From positions 7,711 to 52,003 of the forward strand of contig NZ_LGLN01000014.1 in the NCBI RefSeq assembly GCF_001293775.1: a stretch of 44,293 nucleotides of DNA, in the 5' to 3' direction. Below the pieces are notes generated by a model. The model worked only from the letters and a program-made list of their open reading frames with translations. It had not been told where the DNA came from and ran no database searches. Numbering within the stretch: position 1 is the stretch's first letter; each line of letters begins with the position of its first letter. Shown here one piece after another: positions 18,683 through 28,510 of this stretch. The stretch comes from Pseudomonas syringae pv. cilantro (GTDB lineage: Bacteria; Pseudomonadota; Gammaproteobacteria; Pseudomonadales; Pseudomonadaceae). The translations under genes and the position numbers were made by a program.

Positions 18683-18790
18683 CGCAAGGCTGAATACGCC
18701 TTGTGATGAAGAATGACTGAGGCAAGGCTGAACGCACTCTGGATGAAGAAGAGTGACTGAAGGGAGCCTGAGGCTGAACGCGCTTCGAAG
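18663..18790. repeat. Three imperfect tandem repeats of about 40 bp running out of yajD
   Basis: Each unit begins GATGAAGAA and continues with a GACTGA- or GACG-like step and then GGCTGAA(T/C)(A/G)CGC. Units begin near 18663, 18701 and 18741. The first lies across the yajD stop codon. They look like local duplications of the gene end that have since diverged. Confidence 0.55.
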
Positions 18791-18815
18791 TGGGAGCTGA
18801 CTTGTCAGCGAAAGC
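18788..18815. repeat. REP-like palindrome fragment
   Basis: GTGGGAGCTGACTTGTCAGC followed by GAA resembles the core of Pseudomonas REP elements, with CTGAC and GTCAG arms around a TT centre. It is a single copy between yajD and copA. Confidence 0.4.
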
Positions 18816-18979
18816 AATGGCTCAGACGCCGATAGTGTGCGACTGCCCCGGCCCAGCCTCTCCCACGCAAAACACCCAGCCTGACCCGACAAGCCGCTGC
18901 GCCCTCCCTTAACGGGATCTCCCCGCCCAAGCAGCCCGCTTGCGGGCCTGCAATGAACAGCCTGACCGGATACCTCGCC

Positions 18980-20758
18980 ATGCCCACCCGAACATCAAGA
19001 CGAACCTTTGTGAAAGGGCTTGCCGCCAGCGGCGTTCTCGGCGGGCTGGGGCTTTGGCGCAGTCCGGCCTGGGCGATCCCGAATCCGGGTCAGCCTGACG
19101 CACTGGCCGGTACGGAATTCGACCTGACCATCGGCGAAACCCAGGTCAATATCACCGGCAGCGCCCGAACCGCGAAGACCATCAATGGCGGCGTCCCCGG
19201 CCCGCTGTTGCGCTGGCGCGAGGGCGATACCGTCACCCTGCGGGTAAAAAACCGTCTCGACGAAACCACGTCCATCCACTGGCACGGCATCATCCTGCCG
19301 GCCAACATGGACGGCGTTCCAGGGCTGAGCTTTGACGGCATCGCGCCCGACGGCTTTTACGTTTACCGCTTCAAGGTCAAACAGAACGGCACGTACTGGT
19401 ATCACAGCCACTCGGGCTTTCAGGAGCAAAGCGGCGTCTACGGGCCGCTGGTGATCGACGCCAGAGAGCCGGAGCCGTTCAGCTACGAGCGCGAACACGT
19501 GGTCATGCTCAGCGACTGGACCGACGAAGACCCTGCGCAAGTGATGAAAAAGCTCAAAAAGCAGTCGGACTACTACAACAATAACCAGCGCACCGTCGGC
19601 GACTTCATCAACGACGTCAGCGAGAAAGGCTGGAGCGCGACCACCACCGAACGCACGATGTGGGCCCGAATGGGCATGGACCCGACCGACCTCGCAGACG
19701 TCAGCGGCGCGACCTACACCTACCTGATGAACGGCCAGGCGCCGAACATGAACTGGACCGGGCTGTTCAAGCCCGGCGAACGCATCCGCCTGCGCCTCAT
19801 CAATGGCTCGTCGATGACCTATTTCGATGTGCGCATCCCCGGCCTGAAAATGACCGTGGTCGCCAGTGACGGCTTGCACGTCAAGCCCGTCGTCGTCGAT
19901 GAGCTGCGCATCGCAGTTGCAGAGACCTACGACGTCATCGTTGAACCGGCCGACGGCGCGTACACGCTGTTCGCCCAGGCAATGGACCGTACCGGCTACG
20001 CCCGTGGCACGCTGACCAGCAAACCCGGCTTGCAGGCCGTCGTCCCGCCTCTCGATCCGCGCCCGCTGTTGAGTATGGAGGACATGGGCATGGCGGGAAT
20101 GGATCATGGCAGCATGAACCACAGCGCCAAACCGGCCATGGACGATATGGCAGGTATGGACCACAGCAAGATGGGCCATGACTCGATGCCCGGCATGGAC
20201 CACGGCACGATGCCGACTATAGAAGCACCGGCCATGCAGTCGCATCCGGACAGCGAAAAGAACAACCCGCTGGTCGACATGCAGGCCATGAGCACGTCAG
20301 CAAAACTCAATGATCCGGGCATCGGCCTTCGGAACAACGGTCGTAAAGTCCTGACCTACGCCGACTTGCGCAGCACCTTCGAGGACCCGGACGGCCGTGA
20401 GCCGAGCCGGACCATCGAACTGCACCTGACCGGGCACATGGAAAAATTCGCCTGGTCGTTCGATGGCGTTAAGTTTTCCGACGCCAAACCACTGATGCTC
20501 AAGTACGGCGAACGGGTGCGGATCGTGCTGGTCAACGACACGATGATGACTCACCCCATTCACCTGCACGGCATGTGGAGCGATCTCGAAGATGAGCATG
20601 GCCAGTTCATGGTGCGCAAACACACCATCGACATGCCGCCGGGATCACGCCGCAGCTACCGCGTGACGGCAGATGCGCTCGGCCGTTGGGCGTATCACTG
20701 TCATATGCTGTATCACATGGAAATGGGCATGTTTCGCGAAGTGCGGGTGGAAGAATGA
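18980..20758 (+). CDS. copA: Copper resistance multicopper oxidase CopA
   Basis: A 592-residue periplasmic multicopper oxidase. The N-terminus carries a twin-arginine signal, [13 protein letters not shown], ending near AWA. Copper ligand motifs are in the expected order: [14 protein letters not shown], then [11 protein letters not shown] and [13 protein letters not shown]. Residues about 370-420 are a Met/His/Asp-rich insert with MDH and GMDH repeats, thought to bind extra copper. In P. syringae, CopA and CopB sequester copper in the periplasm and outer membrane. The stop overlaps the copB start by four bases. No copC, copD, copR or copS gene is in the window. The ATG at 18980 directly precedes the signal; nine more in-frame codons lie upstream. 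Confidence 0.93.
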   Translation: MPTRTSRRTFVKGLAASGVLGGLGLWRSPAWAIPNPGQPDALAGTEFDLTIGETQVNITGSARTAKTINGGVPGPLLRWREGDTVTLRVKNRLDETTSIHWHGIILPANMDGVPGLSFDGIAPDGFYVYRFKVKQNGTYWYHSHSGFQEQSGVYGPLVIDAREPEPFSYEREHVVMLSDWTDEDPAQVMKKLKKQSDYYNNNQRTVGDFINDVSEKGWSATTTERTMWARMGMDPTDLADVSGATYTYLMNGQAPNMNWTGLFKPGERIRLRLINGSSMTYFDVRIPGLKMTVVASDGLHVKPVVVDELRIAVAETYDVIVEPADGAYTLFAQAMDRTGYARGTLTSKPGLQAVVPPLDPRPLLSMEDMGMAGMDHGSMNHSAKPAMDDMAGMDHSKMGHDSMPGMDHGTMPTIEAPAMQSHPDSEKNNPLVDMQAMSTSAKLNDPGIGLRNNGRKVLTYADLRSTFEDPDGREPSRTIELHLTGHMEKFAWSFDGVKFSDAKPLMLKYGERVRIVLVNDTMMTHPIHLHGMWSDLEDEHGQFMVRKHTIDMPPGSRRSYRVTADALGRWAYHCHMLYHMEMGMFREVRVEE

Positions 20759-21645
20759 GGACTGTAGCGTTGAATGGATCAAGCAATTCGTTGCGCCTGC
20801 CAAGCCTGCTGTTGACCGCAGGCCTGGTCATGGCGCCTTGGGCAGTTGCGCAAGCTGCCGGCATGGAAGGCATGGACCACGGCAGCCACTCGATGCCGAT
20901 GGACGCGACTGACAGTAACGACGCCCCGACGCAGAGCCGAACGCCGATCCCGCCTGTCACCGATGCAGACCGGGCGGCGCTGTACACCCGCCATACCGGG
21001 CATCAGGTTCACGACAGCGCCATCAACAGCTACTTCCTGGCCGACAAGCTGGAATGGCAAGACGCCAACGATGGTAGCGCGTTGTCCTGGGACCTTTCCG
21101 GCTGGATTGGCGGCGATATCGACCGCCTGTTGCTGCGCTCCGAAGGCGAGCGGACCAACGGCAAGACTGAAGAGGCAGAAATCCAGGCGTTGTGGGGTCA
21201 CGCTATCAGCTCGTCGTGGGATGTGGTCGCTGGCGCACGCCAGGATTTCAAACCTGGCGCGCCGCAAACCTGGGCGGCCTTCGGCCTGCAGGGGCAGGCG
21301 ATTTCGGATCTGGATATCGAAGCAACCGCATTCATCGGCGAAGCCGGGCAAACCTCCGCGCGCCTGGAAGCCGATTACGATATGTTGCTGACCAACAATC
21401 TGGTTTTACAGCCCACCGCTGAACTGAATTTCTACGGTAGGAACGATCCGCAACGCGGCAACGGCTCGGGCCTGTCGACCAGCGAGTTCGGCCTGCGGCT
21501 GCGCTATGAAGTCACCCCGCAATTTGCTCCCTATGTGGGCGTGACCTGGGACCGGTCCTACGGCAAAACCGCCGACTACGCACGCGAAGAAGGCGACGAT
21601 GTGGCCGAAGCCCGGCTGGTGGTTGGCGTACGGATGTGGTTCTAG
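20755..21645 (+). CDS. copB: Copper resistance outer-membrane protein CopB
   Basis: A 296-residue outer-membrane protein. An N-terminal signal peptide (about residues 10-35) is followed by a Met/His-rich copper-binding stretch, [16 protein letters not shown], and then a beta-barrel of about 200 residues ending in VVGVRMWF with a C-terminal phenylalanine. It is translationally coupled to copA through an ATGA overlap. The Met-rich segment is shorter than in the highly resistant plasmid-borne forms, suggesting a chromosomal type with moderate resistance, though this is inference. Confidence 0.9.
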   Translation: MRTVALNGSSNSLRLPSLLLTAGLVMAPWAVAQAAGMEGMDHGSHSMPMDATDSNDAPTQSRTPIPPVTDADRAALYTRHTGHQVHDSAINSYFLADKLEWQDANDGSALSWDLSGWIGGDIDRLLLRSEGERTNGKTEEAEIQALWGHAISSSWDVVAGARQDFKPGAPQTWAAFGLQGQAISDLDIEATAFIGEAGQTSARLEADYDMLLTNNLVLQPTAELNFYGRNDPQRGNGSGLSTSEFGLRLRYEVTPQFAPYVGVTWDRSYGKTADYAREEGDDVAEARLVVGVRMWF

Positions 21646-21711
21646 CCAATGGAAATGGCATTGGCGTGACGCTCCCGTATAATCCCCGGTTTTCTCCAGA
21701 GCACCCTCCCC

Positions 21712-22212
21712 GTGGCCAATAAACGGTATGCCTGTATCGGTCTTTACAACCCCAAGTCCCCGGAAAACGTCGGCTCCGTCATGCGCGCGGCCGGCTGTTA
21801 CGGCGTGGCGTCGGTGTTCTATACCGGTAAACGCTATGAACGCGCCCGGGACTTCATCACCGACACCAAGAAAATCCATCAGGACATTCCGCTGATCGGC
21901 ATCGAAGACCTTAAGAGCATTCTGCCGCTGGGCTGTATCCCGGTTGCCGTCGAACTGGTGGAAGGTGCCCGCGCCCTGCCCGAGTACACCCACCCCGACC
22001 GGGCCTTGTATATCTTCGGCCCGGAAGACGGTTCGCTGGATCAGGAGATTCGTGACTGGTGTGAAGACGTGGTCTACATCCCCACCGAAGGCTGCATGAA
22101 TCTGGCTGCCACCGTTAACGTCGTGCTTTACGACCGGATGGCAAAAGGGATCAATACCCGGTCAGGCCCGCAGTTCGGTCGCGAAAAAATCGATCCGTTG
22201 AACGACCGCTGA
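21712..22212 (+). CDS. TrmH/SpoU (SPOUT) family RNA methyltransferase
   Basis: A 166-residue SPOUT methyltransferase. Motif 1 is NPKSPENVGSVMRAAGCYG, motif 2 is FGPEDGSLDQEI and motif 3 is GCMNLAATVNVVLYDRM, which forms the trefoil knot that binds S-adenosylmethionine. The target RNA is probably tRNA or rRNA but cannot be assigned. Translation appears to begin with GTG at 21712; no clear ribosome site is seen. Confidence 0.85.
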   Translation: MANKRYACIGLYNPKSPENVGSVMRAAGCYGVASVFYTGKRYERARDFITDTKKIHQDIPLIGIEDLKSILPLGCIPVAVELVEGARALPEYTHPDRALYIFGPEDGSLDQEIRDWCEDVVYIPTEGCMNLAATVNVVLYDRMAKGINTRSGPQFGREKIDPLNDR

Positions 22213-22304
22213 CAGAAAAGCATTGAACCTGTGTTGGCGGCGGGGAGTCAGTTTCTCTGAACCGAAACGACTACCTTCGACCTGCTACCTCATGGAGAGC
22301 CATC

Positions 22305-22685
22305 ATGCGCGACACACCCATCATCGAACGCATCGACACACCTGAACTGCTCAAGCAAGATCCTCGTCAGAACGTTCAAGGCTGGGAGCGTATCGGCTCG
22401 CTGGCGGGCGGCGTACTGCTGATGGGCAAAGGCGTCCGTCGTGGCGGCTTTCTGGGGCTGATCCAGCTGGCCATTGGCGGCGCAGCGCTGGCTCGCGGCA
22501 TCAGCGGCCATTGCTCAGCGAAAAGCCTGATGGAAAAAGGCCGTAGCGACCTGCAAAGCGCCCGTTCGAGCATCGAACGTGCCGGCGCCGGGTTGAGCAA
22601 CCTCAAGGACGATGCCGAACACGCCGTCAAGGATGCTGCCGCCAAAGGCGTAGAAGCACTGACCGAGCCAAAACCGGTCGTCTAA
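22305..22685 (+). CDS. DUF2892-like small membrane protein
   Basis: A 126-residue protein. A glycine-rich hydrophobic segment (about residues 28-65, SLAGGVLLMGKGVRR then FLGLIQLAIGGAALARG) suggests a membrane hairpin as in DUF2892/YgaP-type domains, followed by a charged amphipathic helix (about 75-120). GGAGAG precedes the ATG. It ends four bases before the convergent ycgN stop. The function is unknown. Confidence 0.65.
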   Translation: MRDTPIIERIDTPELLKQDPRQNVQGWERIGSLAGGVLLMGKGVRRGGFLGLIQLAIGGAALARGISGHCSAKSLMEKGRSDLQSARSSIERAGAGLSNLKDDAEHAVKDAAAKGVEALTEPKPVV

Positions 22686-22689
22686 GCGT

Positions 22690-23139
22690 TCAACCTGCGC
22701 GAAATATCAGGTAATCCTCCCAGTCGTCTTCGGCCACATTCTTCTCGCTGAGCATGCGGCCGGACTGGGAGATACGTTCGTGATGCACCGCCGTGCGATC
22801 ACCACACACCAGATGATGCCAGAGCGGTAAGTCCTTGCCCTCGCTGACCAGCCGATAGCCGCAGGTCGGTGGCAGCCATTTGAATTCCTCCGCCTGCCCC
22901 GGCGTCAACTGAATACAGTCCGGTACCGACGCCCGACGGTTCGGATAATCGGAACACTGACAGGTCTTCAGATCCAGCAGTTTGCAGGCAATCCGCGTGT
23001 AATAGACGCTATTGTCTTCTTCGTCCTCAAGCTTTTGCAGGCAACACAAACCACAGCCATCGCACAACGACTCCCACTCTTCGGTGCTGAGCTGGTCGAG
23101 GGTCTTGCGAATCCAGAAGGGTTCAACGTTAGCGGCCAT
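22690..23139 (-). CDS. ycgN: YcgN family cysteine-cluster protein (UPF0260)
   Basis: A 149-residue soluble protein. The cysteine cluster CDGCGLCC (about 27-34) is followed by further conserved cysteines in [18 protein letters not shown] and PDC, resembling a zinc- or iron-binding fold. It belongs to the UPF0260/YcgN family, which has no established function. It is divergent from the nitroreductase gene. Confidence 0.85.
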   Translation of the reverse strand: MAANVEPFWIRKTLDQLSTEEWESLCDGCGLCCLQKLEDEEDNSVYYTRIACKLLDLKTCQCSDYPNRRASVPDCIQLTPGQAEEFKWLPPTCGYRLVSEGKDLPLWHHLVCGDRTAVHHERISQSGRMLSEKNVAEDDWEDYLIFRAG

Positions 23140-23349
23140 GGTTCGGACAACGGTATCGATAATGAAAAGGCCGCCAGTCTAGAGGCACAAAGAGTGTGGG
23201 CCAAGTACTTGCGACTGTCGGTAGCCGGGACTTGTCAGCCAGAAGGCAAAACAGTAGCGTTAACGCGTTTTCCAATGCGTTCAGTCGATGCCTGCCGACC
23301 ACGGCCCATCCAGCCACGCTCGTTTTCCACCTTCGCTATAGGGATTCTC

Positions 23350-23943
23350 ATGAGCACAAACCCTCGCATCGCCGATCATCCTATCGACCCGCAATTCACC
23401 GAACGCTGGTCGCCACGCGCCTTCAGCGGCGAGAGCATTGATCAGGAAACGCTGCTGAGTTTCTTCGAAGCCGCACGCTGGGCACCATCGGCCTACAACT
23501 CGCAACCCTGGCGGTTTCTGTATGCGCGTCGCGACACTCCGAACTGGGAACGCTATCTGGGCCTGCTGAACGAGTTCAACCGTAGTTGGGCGCAACAGGC
23601 GGCGGCGCTGGTGATCGTCATATCCAAGACCACCTTCACCGCGCCCGGCGCAACTGAAGAAGGCCCGGCCCTGTGGCACACGTTTGACACCGGTTCGGCG
23701 TGGGGTTATCTGGCGTTGCAAGCCAGCCTGAGCGGCTGGCACACCCACGGCATGGCCGGTTTCGATCAGGACCTGACGCGCAAGGAGCTGAATATCCCCG
23801 AGGGCTATGCACTGCATGCCGCTGTGGCCATCGGCAAGCTGGGCGACAAGTCGACGCTGCCAGACTACCTGCAAGGTCGCGAAGTCCCTAGCCCGCGCAA
23901 ACCGCTGGCAGAGCTGGTGGCAGAGGGGAATTTTTCGCTGTAA
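23350..23943 (+). CDS. Nitroreductase-family flavoprotein
   Basis: A 197-residue FMN-binding oxidoreductase. The phosphate-binding segment RWSPRAFSGESID (about 15-27) and the FFEAARWAPSAYNSQPWRF core are typical. Members reduce nitro groups, quinones or flavins with NAD(P)H; the natural substrate is unknown. The start at 23350 has AGGGA upstream, while the open frame back to 23035 overlaps ycgN and lacks family features. Confidence 0.85.
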   Translation: MSTNPRIADHPIDPQFTERWSPRAFSGESIDQETLLSFFEAARWAPSAYNSQPWRFLYARRDTPNWERYLGLLNEFNRSWAQQAAALVIVISKTTFTAPGATEEGPALWHTFDTGSAWGYLALQASLSGWHTHGMAGFDQDLTRKELNIPEGYALHAAVAIGKLGDKSTLPDYLQGREVPSPRKPLAELVAEGNFSL

Positions 23944-23969
23944 CTGATTTTTTCTGCGATGGAAAACGG

Positions 23970-23996
23970 CGAGCCGACGCTTGATGCGTCGCCTCG
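23970..23996. terminator. Bidirectional hairpin between convergent genes
   Basis: CGAG-C-CGACGC and GCGTCG-C-CTCG pair around TTGAT, giving ten base pairs with one internal mismatch. It lies between the convergent nitroreductase and hydroxyacid dehydrogenase stop codons. The minus-strand side is followed by a T-rich stretch (CCGTTTTCC). Confidence 0.6.
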
Positions 23997-24008
23997 TTCA
24001 CAACCGGC

Positions 24009-24941
24009 TCAATAGCCCCGCGAGAAATCCACTTCCCCACGTAATGCTTCGCCGGTCTGAAACGCTTTCAGGTTATGCACGAACAACTCGGTCATGGCGA
24101 CCGGCGACGTTGGTGCCGAACTGTGACCGGTCAGCAGCAGACCGTATGCGGTCCAGAACGGGTGACGCTGCGGCAACGGCTCCTGGCGACAGACGTCAAT
24201 CACAGCGCCCGCCAGATGCCCCACTCGCAAGGCTTCGACCAGATCCGCATCGACCACTGCCACCCCGCGCCCGACGTTGATGAACAGCGCTGTGGGCTTG
24301 AAGCTGGCGAACAGCTTCGCGTCGTACAGGTCGTGAGTGTCCGGAGTATTGGGCAGCAGGTTAATGACGTAATCCATCTCGCCGAGCAGACGCTCCATGT
24401 CCGACAGCGCCGCCACTTCGATGAACGGCTGCTGGGTACGCGCCGTAGACGCCACTCCGTAGACCTGAACGCCGAACGGCACCAGAAACTCGGCAACGCG
24501 CTGACCGATATCACCGGCCCCCACGATCAACGCCTTGCGCCCCGCCAGGCTCTGGCCGGTGCGGTTGTCCCACTTGCGTTCGACCTGGCTCATCAGCCGC
24601 GCCAACACTTCACGCTCGTGACCGAGCATGTAAGTCAACACGAATTCGGCCATCACCTGACCGAAAATACCCACGGCACGGGTCAGGCGATAATCCCGCG
24701 TCAGGCCGCCCATCAATAGCGGGTTGATGCCTGCCCAAGTGGACTGCAACCACTGCGGCTTGTGTCCCTGGCGCAACAGATTGGCCATCAGATCCGGCTG
24801 TCCCAGCCACACCGGGCAGTCGCTGGCCATCCGCGACAACTCGGCAGAATCACCGCTGCTGAACACTTCCAGCTCGGGCGCAGCCTTGCGCAACAATTGG
24901 GTATAAACGGGGTAATCGTGCTCGACAATCAGAACGCGCAT
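24009..24941 (-). CDS. D-2-hydroxyacid dehydrogenase
   Basis: A 310-residue NAD(P)-dependent oxidoreductase. The Rossmann motif is VGAGDIGQRVAEF (about residues 142-154). The catalytic residues are the arginine in INVGRG, the glutamate in CRQEPLPQRHPFW and the histidine in TGHSSAPT. The length fits the GhrA-like glyoxylate/hydroxypyruvate group, but the exact acid is not readable. The gene starts 95 bp below the ycgL stop on the same strand. Confidence 0.85.
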   Translation of the reverse strand: MRVLIVEHDYPVYTQLLRKAAPELEVFSSGDSAELSRMASDCPVWLGQPDLMANLLRQGHKPQWLQSTWAGINPLLMGGLTRDYRLTRAVGIFGQVMAEFVLTYMLGHEREVLARLMSQVERKWDNRTGQSLAGRKALIVGAGDIGQRVAEFLVPFGVQVYGVASTARTQQPFIEVAALSDMERLLGEMDYVINLLPNTPDTHDLYDAKLFASFKPTALFINVGRGVAVVDADLVEALRVGHLAGAVIDVCRQEPLPQRHPFWTAYGLLLTGHSSAPTSPVAMTELFVHNLKAFQTGEALRGEVDFSRGY

Positions 24942-25000
24942 GTTTCAAAAACCTTAAAAACGGGACAGGCAACCCACAACCGATGCGGGCCGCTTTACAA

Positions 25001-25023
25001 CTCGATTTACAGCTCGATTTACA
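25001..25023. repeat. Two tandem 12-bp repeats
   Basis: CTCGATTTACA occurs at 25001-25011 and again at 25013-25023, just before the D-2-hydroxyacid dehydrogenase gene. A related TTTACAA lies immediately upstream. Confidence 0.6.
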
Positions 25024-25036
25024 AGAGCAACCACAA

Positions 25037-25330
25037 TCACATGGGATCATTGCGGCGCAGCAATTCTTCGGGCAAATGCTCGATGTACTCGTCTTCGGCC
25101 GGAGGCATCTGCAAGTGATAGCCCTGGCTGTCGAGGTTCTCCAGCACCAGATTGATGTCTTCGCGCGCCAGCGCCCGTTCCGGGCTCAGCACCAGATCGA
25201 AGGCATGCACCGGCTTGCCGAACGCCACCAGCAATTCTGGCGGCACGCGCTTGAGGATGTCGCTCTTCAACACGTAAAGGTACATTTCGCTTTTTTTCGG
25301 GCTGCGATAAATCGAGCAGATACGCTTCAC
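25037..25330 (-). CDS. ycgL: YcgL domain protein
   Basis: A 97-residue protein matching the YcgL family ([16 protein letters not shown] near the start, then SQGYHLQMP). Translation begins with GTG at 25330, inside a GTGA overlap with the rnd stop codon, so the two genes are translationally coupled. The rnd-ycgL linkage is common in gammaproteobacteria. The function is not established. Confidence 0.85.
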   Translation of the reverse strand: MKRICSIYRSPKKSEMYLYVLKSDILKRVPPELLVAFGKPVHAFDLVLSPERALAREDINLVLENLDSQGYHLQMPPAEDEYIEHLPEELLRRNDPM

Positions 25331-26460
25331 GACTGTTCTCCGGGGGTGGCCAGGCTGTCGAGCAGCGCCTGACCCATCAATTCGCGACGCCAGCCACGCA
25401 ACGAATCGGGTAATTGGTAAGGACCGTCGGGGTAGCCGCTCTTGAGCAGGGCTTCGAGGGTCTTCTTGCGCAGCATCAGCTCTGGCGCCATGTCCATTTT
25501 TTCGGCGTACTGCTGGCCGATTGCACGCAGGCGCTTGATCGAACCCGCAGCGTCGACCGGCAGCGGCTCGGGCAGCGCAGGCGGCCATTCTTCCGGCGGC
25601 AGGCTGCTGGCGGTCTTGATCAGCTCCAACAGGAACTCGCCGTCATGACGCACGGTGCGCGGGTGCATGTCTTCGATGCGGGCCAGCGCGCCGAGGTTGT
25701 CCGGTTGCGTCCTGGCCAACGGCCAGAGCGAATGTTCACGCACGATGCGGTTACGCGGCAGATTGCGGGCACGGGCCTCGCGCTCACGCCAGGCGCACAG
25801 CTCGCGCAGCACCGCCAACTGGGCGCGGGACAGCTTCCAGGCCAGTTTGGCATCGCGATAGACCTCATACGGATCGACTTCGCGGCGCAGGTTGGCGACC
25901 AGTTCAGCGCCGTCGTCCAGCAACCAGGCGTATTTGTCATCGGACAGGCGCGGACGCAGGATGGCAAACAGCTCGGCAAGGTGCACAGCGTCTTCGGCGG
26001 CGTAGCTGATCTGCGTCTCCGAAAGCGGGCGTTGCAGCCAGTCGGAACGGGTTTCGCCCTTGGGCAGGTCGATATTGAGGACCTCCTGCACCAGACGCGA
26101 ATAGCCCATGGAAAAACCGAGATTCAGGTAAGCGGCTGCCAATTGCGTGTCAAACAGCGGGACCGGCAAGCTGCCGGTCAGGCGCAGCAGGACTTCGAGG
26201 TCTTCGCTGCACGCATGCACCACTTTGATGACGTCGGGGTTTTCAAGCAACGCAGACAGGGGCCGCCAGTCGTTGATCAGCAATGGATCAATCAGCCAGG
26301 CGCTTTTACCGTCGCCAATCTGCAGTAACGCGGCTATCGGGTAGAAGGTGTCGACCCGCATGAACTCGGTGTCGAGCGCCACAAAAGGCAGTGACTGCCA
26401 TTGTGCGCAATGCAGGGCGAGGCTGTCGTCGTCGCGAATCCAGTGTATATCGATGGCCAC
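25327..26460 (-). CDS. rnd: Ribonuclease D
   Basis: A 377-residue 3'-to-5' exoribonuclease that trims tRNA precursors. The DEDDy catalytic set is visible: ALDTEF (Exo I), HACSEDLEV (Exo II) and [10 protein letters not shown] (Exo III, with tyrosine). A helical HRDC-type region follows (about 205-290). The start is a GTG at 26460 (VAIDIHW), supported by GGAG six bases upstream; GTG starts are usual for rnd and limit expression. A longer frame to 26502 is less likely. Confidence 0.92.
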   Translation of the reverse strand: MAIDIHWIRDDDSLALHCAQWQSLPFVALDTEFMRVDTFYPIAALLQIGDGKSAWLIDPLLINDWRPLSALLENPDVIKVVHACSEDLEVLLRLTGSLPVPLFDTQLAAAYLNLGFSMGYSRLVQEVLNIDLPKGETRSDWLQRPLSETQISYAAEDAVHLAELFAILRPRLSDDKYAWLLDDGAELVANLRREVDPYEVYRDAKLAWKLSRAQLAVLRELCAWREREARARNLPRNRIVREHSLWPLARTQPDNLGALARIEDMHPRTVRHDGEFLLELIKTASSLPPEEWPPALPEPLPVDAAGSIKRLRAIGQQYAEKMDMAPELMLRKKTLEALLKSGYPDGPYQLPDSLRGWRRELMGQALLDSLATPGEQS

Positions 26461-26632
26461 ACGGCTCTCCCTTGAACAATGGCGCGCAGTATATATCGTC
26501 ATTGAAGGTTATCGCGCGTCTGTCGTCCACGTCTGGCGGATCTTCATGCAAATGACAGGCAGGAAGGGTGTGATGCCTTCGCTTTGTATCGGGCGCCGCG
26601 AGCGCCACCTGCCCCTGAACGCGGCGCGCACC

Positions 26633-28276
26633 TCATTGTCCGGCAGGCGACGCAACCGGGCTACGGCACTTCGCAAACATGTCCAGACTCGGGTCGTATA
26701 CACTGGTGTCGACTTTCAACAAACCCAGCATCGAGTGAAACAGGTTGTCCTGGCTCAACGGGTCATTGCGCTGTCTGGCCAGACACTCCGGGCTGACCGC
26801 AGAGGACTTCTGATACGTATCTGACAGCCAGATCAGCATGGGCACATGTTTTTGCTGATCAGGGGCCAGAACATATGGCGTGCCGTGCAGGAACAGGTTG
26901 TACTCGCCCAGTGACTCGCCGTGGTCCGACAGATACACCATTGCGGTATCGACCTTGCTCTGGTTCTTGCGCAACAGATCAATCAAGCTGGACAGTACAT
27001 GATCGGTATACAGCAGCGTGTTGTCATACGCGTTGACGATAGTGTCGCGGCTGCAGTTATTCAGCGCATTGCTTTCACACACCGGGGTAAACTTTTCAAA
27101 CTCCTTGGGATAGCGCTTGAAGTATTCCGGCCCATGGCTGCCCATCTGGTGTAATACCAGAACGGTATCTTTGTCCAGGTGGTCGATGAAGCTCTGCAAA
27201 CCCTGCAACAGAATCTCGTCCCGGCACTCGTGACTGTTGCACAACAGCGGGTCTTTTAGATCGCTGACATCCTGAAACGTTACCCGGTCACAGGTCCCCT
27301 TGCAGCCCGACTGATTATCGCGCCAGATAACATCTATGCCTGCGCGTTTCAATACATCCAGCAAACCTTCCTGATTATGCGCGACGGTCCCGTTGTAATC
27401 CTTGCGGCCCATATTGGAAAACATGCAGGGCACCGACACTGCGGTTTCGGTGCCGCAGGAATAAACATCGGTAAACGCCACCAGGCCGCTTTCCTTGTTC
27501 AGGTTGGGCGTGGTATCACGGCCATAGCCGAGTATTCCGAAGTTCTCGGCACGGGCACTCTCACCGACCACCAGCACGGTCAACGATTTGCGAGCTTGCG
27601 TGGCCCGGTCCGGCGAGCGCTTGGCGTCCTCGCCGATCTTGACGAAGGGACGCTGGGCGGAGACCACCTGCTCGCGCAGGTAAGCCACTGATGCACCGAT
27701 GTAATTGCTCGGAACGACCATCAGGCGCAATTCGTGATGATTGCGAAACAACGAGGACAGGCCCTGATAGTTGGCCATCGCCGCAGCACCGATCGCGAGG
27801 CAACAGACCGCGCCAACCACCAGTTTGCTGAACAGCTCGCGGGGCCAGGGACGATAAGCGATCGGCGTCTTCCACAGGATCAGCGATGGCAGCACGCCCA
27901 ACAGCACAATGTACAACACCAGTTTCAGGGACAGCAGCCCCTGAACTTCAGTTACATTGGTTTCGGCAAAGTTGCGGAACATGCCCGCGTCAATCATGAC
28001 ACCGTATTCGGCCATGAAATAAACGACCCCGGCGCTGACCATAAACAGAAAGATCATCACTGGTTTAAACACACGCCGAAACGCCAACAGCGTCAGGACG
28101 ATATTAAATACACAAAACACCATCAACCCGAAGGCCACGCGCATGGAAACGCCTTTGGCATCAAAGCTGGTAATCGCAAAAAGGTGCTGCCACATGTTGA
28201 TATTGAACCCCAGTAACAGAAAGCCACTGGTAAACAGGGTTACAACTTCTGGACGTACTGTTCTGGGTGTCGGCAT
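26633..28276 (-). CDS. eptA: Lipid A phosphoethanolamine transferase (EptA/PmrC)
   Basis: A 547-residue inner-membrane enzyme. Five membrane helices lie in residues about 15-180, and a periplasmic sulfatase-like domain follows. The nucleophile threonine is in SCGTETAVSVPCMFS, metal ligands include VGESARAEN near residue 245 and YLSDHGESLGEYNLFLHG near 460. Several paired cysteines fit the periplasmic disulfides of the family. It adds phosphoethanolamine to lipid A and lowers polymyxin binding. It stands alone; a PmrAB-type regulator pair is not adjacent. The start at 28276 is chosen since the membrane domain begins there. Confidence 0.9.
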   Translation of the reverse strand: MPTPRTVRPEVVTLFTSGFLLLGFNINMWQHLFAITSFDAKGVSMRVAFGLMVFCVFNIVLTLLAFRRVFKPVMIFLFMVSAGVVYFMAEYGVMIDAGMFRNFAETNVTEVQGLLSLKLVLYIVLLGVLPSLILWKTPIAYRPWPRELFSKLVVGAVCCLAIGAAAMANYQGLSSLFRNHHELRLMVVPSNYIGASVAYLREQVVSAQRPFVKIGEDAKRSPDRATQARKSLTVLVVGESARAENFGILGYGRDTTPNLNKESGLVAFTDVYSCGTETAVSVPCMFSNMGRKDYNGTVAHNQEGLLDVLKRAGIDVIWRDNQSGCKGTCDRVTFQDVSDLKDPLLCNSHECRDEILLQGLQSFIDHLDKDTVLVLHQMGSHGPEYFKRYPKEFEKFTPVCESNALNNCSRDTIVNAYDNTLLYTDHVLSSLIDLLRKNQSKVDTAMVYLSDHGESLGEYNLFLHGTPYVLAPDQQKHVPMLIWLSDTYQKSSAVSPECLARQRNDPLSQDNLFHSMLGLLKVDTSVYDPSLDMFAKCRSPVASPAGQ

Positions 28277-28335
28277 TGTGATCTGCTTGTCGAGTTGGTA
28301 TTCATCGGGCGTAACAGGAGCCAGGCAACTCCCCA

Positions 28336-28363
28336 ATGGCGCGCACTCTAAGCAGCGCGCCAT
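28336..28363. promoter_or_regulatory. Perfect 9-bp inverted repeat upstream of eptA
   Basis: ATGGCGCGC and GCGCGCCAT are separated by ten bases and lie 60-87 bases upstream of the eptA start. The position suits an operator or a leader hairpin. Confidence 0.45.
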
Positions 28364-28461
28364 CAATTTTATGTGAAAAACAGATGACCATAGGGTTGAA
28401 TGAAGCTTATTTCACAGTGATGAAAAAGCAATTGCAAAAACCGGGAGCCTTGCGGCAAGCA

Positions 28462-28489
28462 ATGCCTTCGCCGCAGCGTGCGAAGGCAT
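28462..28489. terminator. Perfect 10-bp hairpin between maeA and eptA
   Basis: ATGCCTTCGC and GCGAAGGCAT flank an eight-base loop, 21 bases past the maeA stop codon on the minus strand. There is no T-run on the minus strand. Confidence 0.55.
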
Positions 28490-28510
28490 GGTTATCACGG
28501 ACGTAATCGA

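Noticed and set aside
18820..18979. A metal-responsive operator upstream of copA
   Set aside because: I found no CueR-type or otherwise recognisable cop-box palindrome; the 6-bp pair GCCCGC/GCGGGC near 18927-18940 is too short to call.
18995..20245. A 416-codon open frame antisense to copA
   Set aside because: The complementary strand encodes clear copper motifs in order; the antisense product is His/Val/Ala-rich low-information sequence.
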